A DNA stretch of 6,362 nt from JASFRS01 sp050114795 (GTDB lineage Bacteria > Pseudomonadota > Alphaproteobacteria > Sphingomonadales > CAKZYD01). Numbering within the stretch: the stretch's first letter is position 1; every line of letters starts with the position of its first letter. This document shows, one piece after another, positions 6,029-6,362 of the stretch. The notes beneath the pieces are model-generated. The model was not told the origin of the DNA, did no database searches, and worked only from the letters and a program-made list of their open reading frames with translations. The stretch spans positions 1 through 6,362 of the forward strand of contig JASFRS010000147.1 in assembly GCA_050114795.1 (NCBI GenBank), in the 5' to 3' direction. The position numbers and the translations under genes were made by a program.

Positions 6029-6362
6029 TCAAATCTTGGGAACCCAGTTTTTTAGGGCTTGTGTGATTTCTTCTGCTGAATCTTCCTGGATGAAATGCAG
6101 ACCTTTAACCGTCACTTCCTCCTGATTTGGCCAGCTTCGGCAGAATTCCCGCTGCTTGCCGATCAGAATAGACCCCGGGTCTGCATTTATAAACAGTTTC
6201 GGAACATCACTGCCGCTAAGCCAAGTCGAATAATCTTTAACAATCTTCTCTACATCGGCGGGCTCGCCTTCAATGGGGATTTCGCGAGGCCAGCTTAAAG
6301 TAGGCCTGCGGTCCTCGCCTGGCGTTAAAAATGGGCGGCGATATTCTGCATGTTCCTCATGC
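6029..6362 (-). CDS. Haloalkane dehalogenase, LinB/DhaA type (C-terminal part; 5' end beyond the window)
   Basis: These cytoplasmic alpha/beta hydrolases cleave carbon-halogen bonds to give an alcohol and halide. The frame enters from the right edge and ends at TGA (6031-6029), leaving 110 residues. They match the C-terminal part of Sphingobium LinB as I recall it: RRPTLSWPREIPI (18-30), DVPKLFINADPG (52-63), REFCRSWPNQ (71-80) and GLHFIQEDS (87-95). H89 in GLHF corresponds to the catalytic H272 of LinB. The nucleophile Asp-Trp, the halide-binding Asn and the acid Glu, about 180 residues upstream, lie beyond the edge and cannot be checked. Other close relatives are general alpha/beta hydrolases, but the LSWPREIPI and FCRSWPNQ text is specific enough to prefer a haloalkane dehalogenase, subfamily HLD-II. 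It is the first visible gene of a unit with the SDR. Natural substrates of such marine-type enzymes are mostly unknown. Confidence 0.88.
   Translation of the reverse strand, partial: HEEHAEYRRPFLTPGEDRRPTLSWPREIPIEGEPADVEKIVKDYSTWLSGSDVPKLFINADPGSILIGKQREFCRSWPNQEEVTVKGLHFIQEDSAEEITQALKNWVPKI

Noticed and set aside
6095..6298. Plus-strand open frame of 67 codons
   Set aside because: It is antisense to the haloalkane dehalogenase C-terminal part, which is clearly recognised on the minus strand.
1..6362. tRNA, rRNA, CRISPR, insertion sequences, integrase or phage genes
   Set aside because: Genes fill nearly the whole window, the longest gap is 126 bp, and no repeats or recognisable mobile-element motifs were seen.

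Overview
The window is a compact bacterial segment with six protein genes, almost no spare DNA, and no RNA genes, mobile elements or CRISPR. Base composition looks moderate, near half G+C by eye. The enzyme set (a LinB-type haloalkane dehalogenase, an AlkJ-type GMC alcohol dehydrogenase, an epoxide hydrolase, an RhlG-like reductase, a membrane desaturase and a sulfatase-fold lipoprotein) suggests a free-living, probably marine or aquatic proteobacterium, more likely alpha than gamma. This placement is inference from gene families and is weak; there is no marker gene.

Layout, left to right: a fatty-acid desaturase on the minus strand, whose C-terminal end lies beyond the left edge (1-830); a 68-bp gap with a candidate promoter; an epoxide hydrolase (899-2035, minus), joined by a 4-bp ATGA overlap to an upstream GMC oxidoreductase (2032-3648, minus); a 126-bp divergent control region; a sulfatase-family lipoprotein on the plus strand (3775-5220); a hairpin in the convergent gap (5204-5232); a short-chain dehydrogenase (5242-6018, minus); and, 10 bp upstream of it, the C-terminal 110 residues of a haloalkane dehalogenase that runs off the right edge (6029-6362, minus).

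The minus-strand genes form two probable transcription units: dehalogenase-SDR, and GMC dehydrogenase-epoxide hydrolase, possibly with the desaturase. The chemistry fits step-wise oxidation or detoxification of hydrophobic aliphatic compounds: halide to alcohol (dehalogenase), alcohol to carbonyl (GMC enzyme, SDR), epoxide to diol (epoxide hydrolase). A single shared pathway is inference only.

The most striking item is the lipoprotein at 3775-5220. It keeps the whole sulfatase frame without interruption, but six of the ten classical active-site positions are changed, including the cysteine/serine that becomes formylglycine, the sulfate-binding Lys and His, and three metal ligands. It looks like a surface or periplasmic pseudoenzyme, or a sulfatase-fold protein with a new function, rather than a sulfatase.
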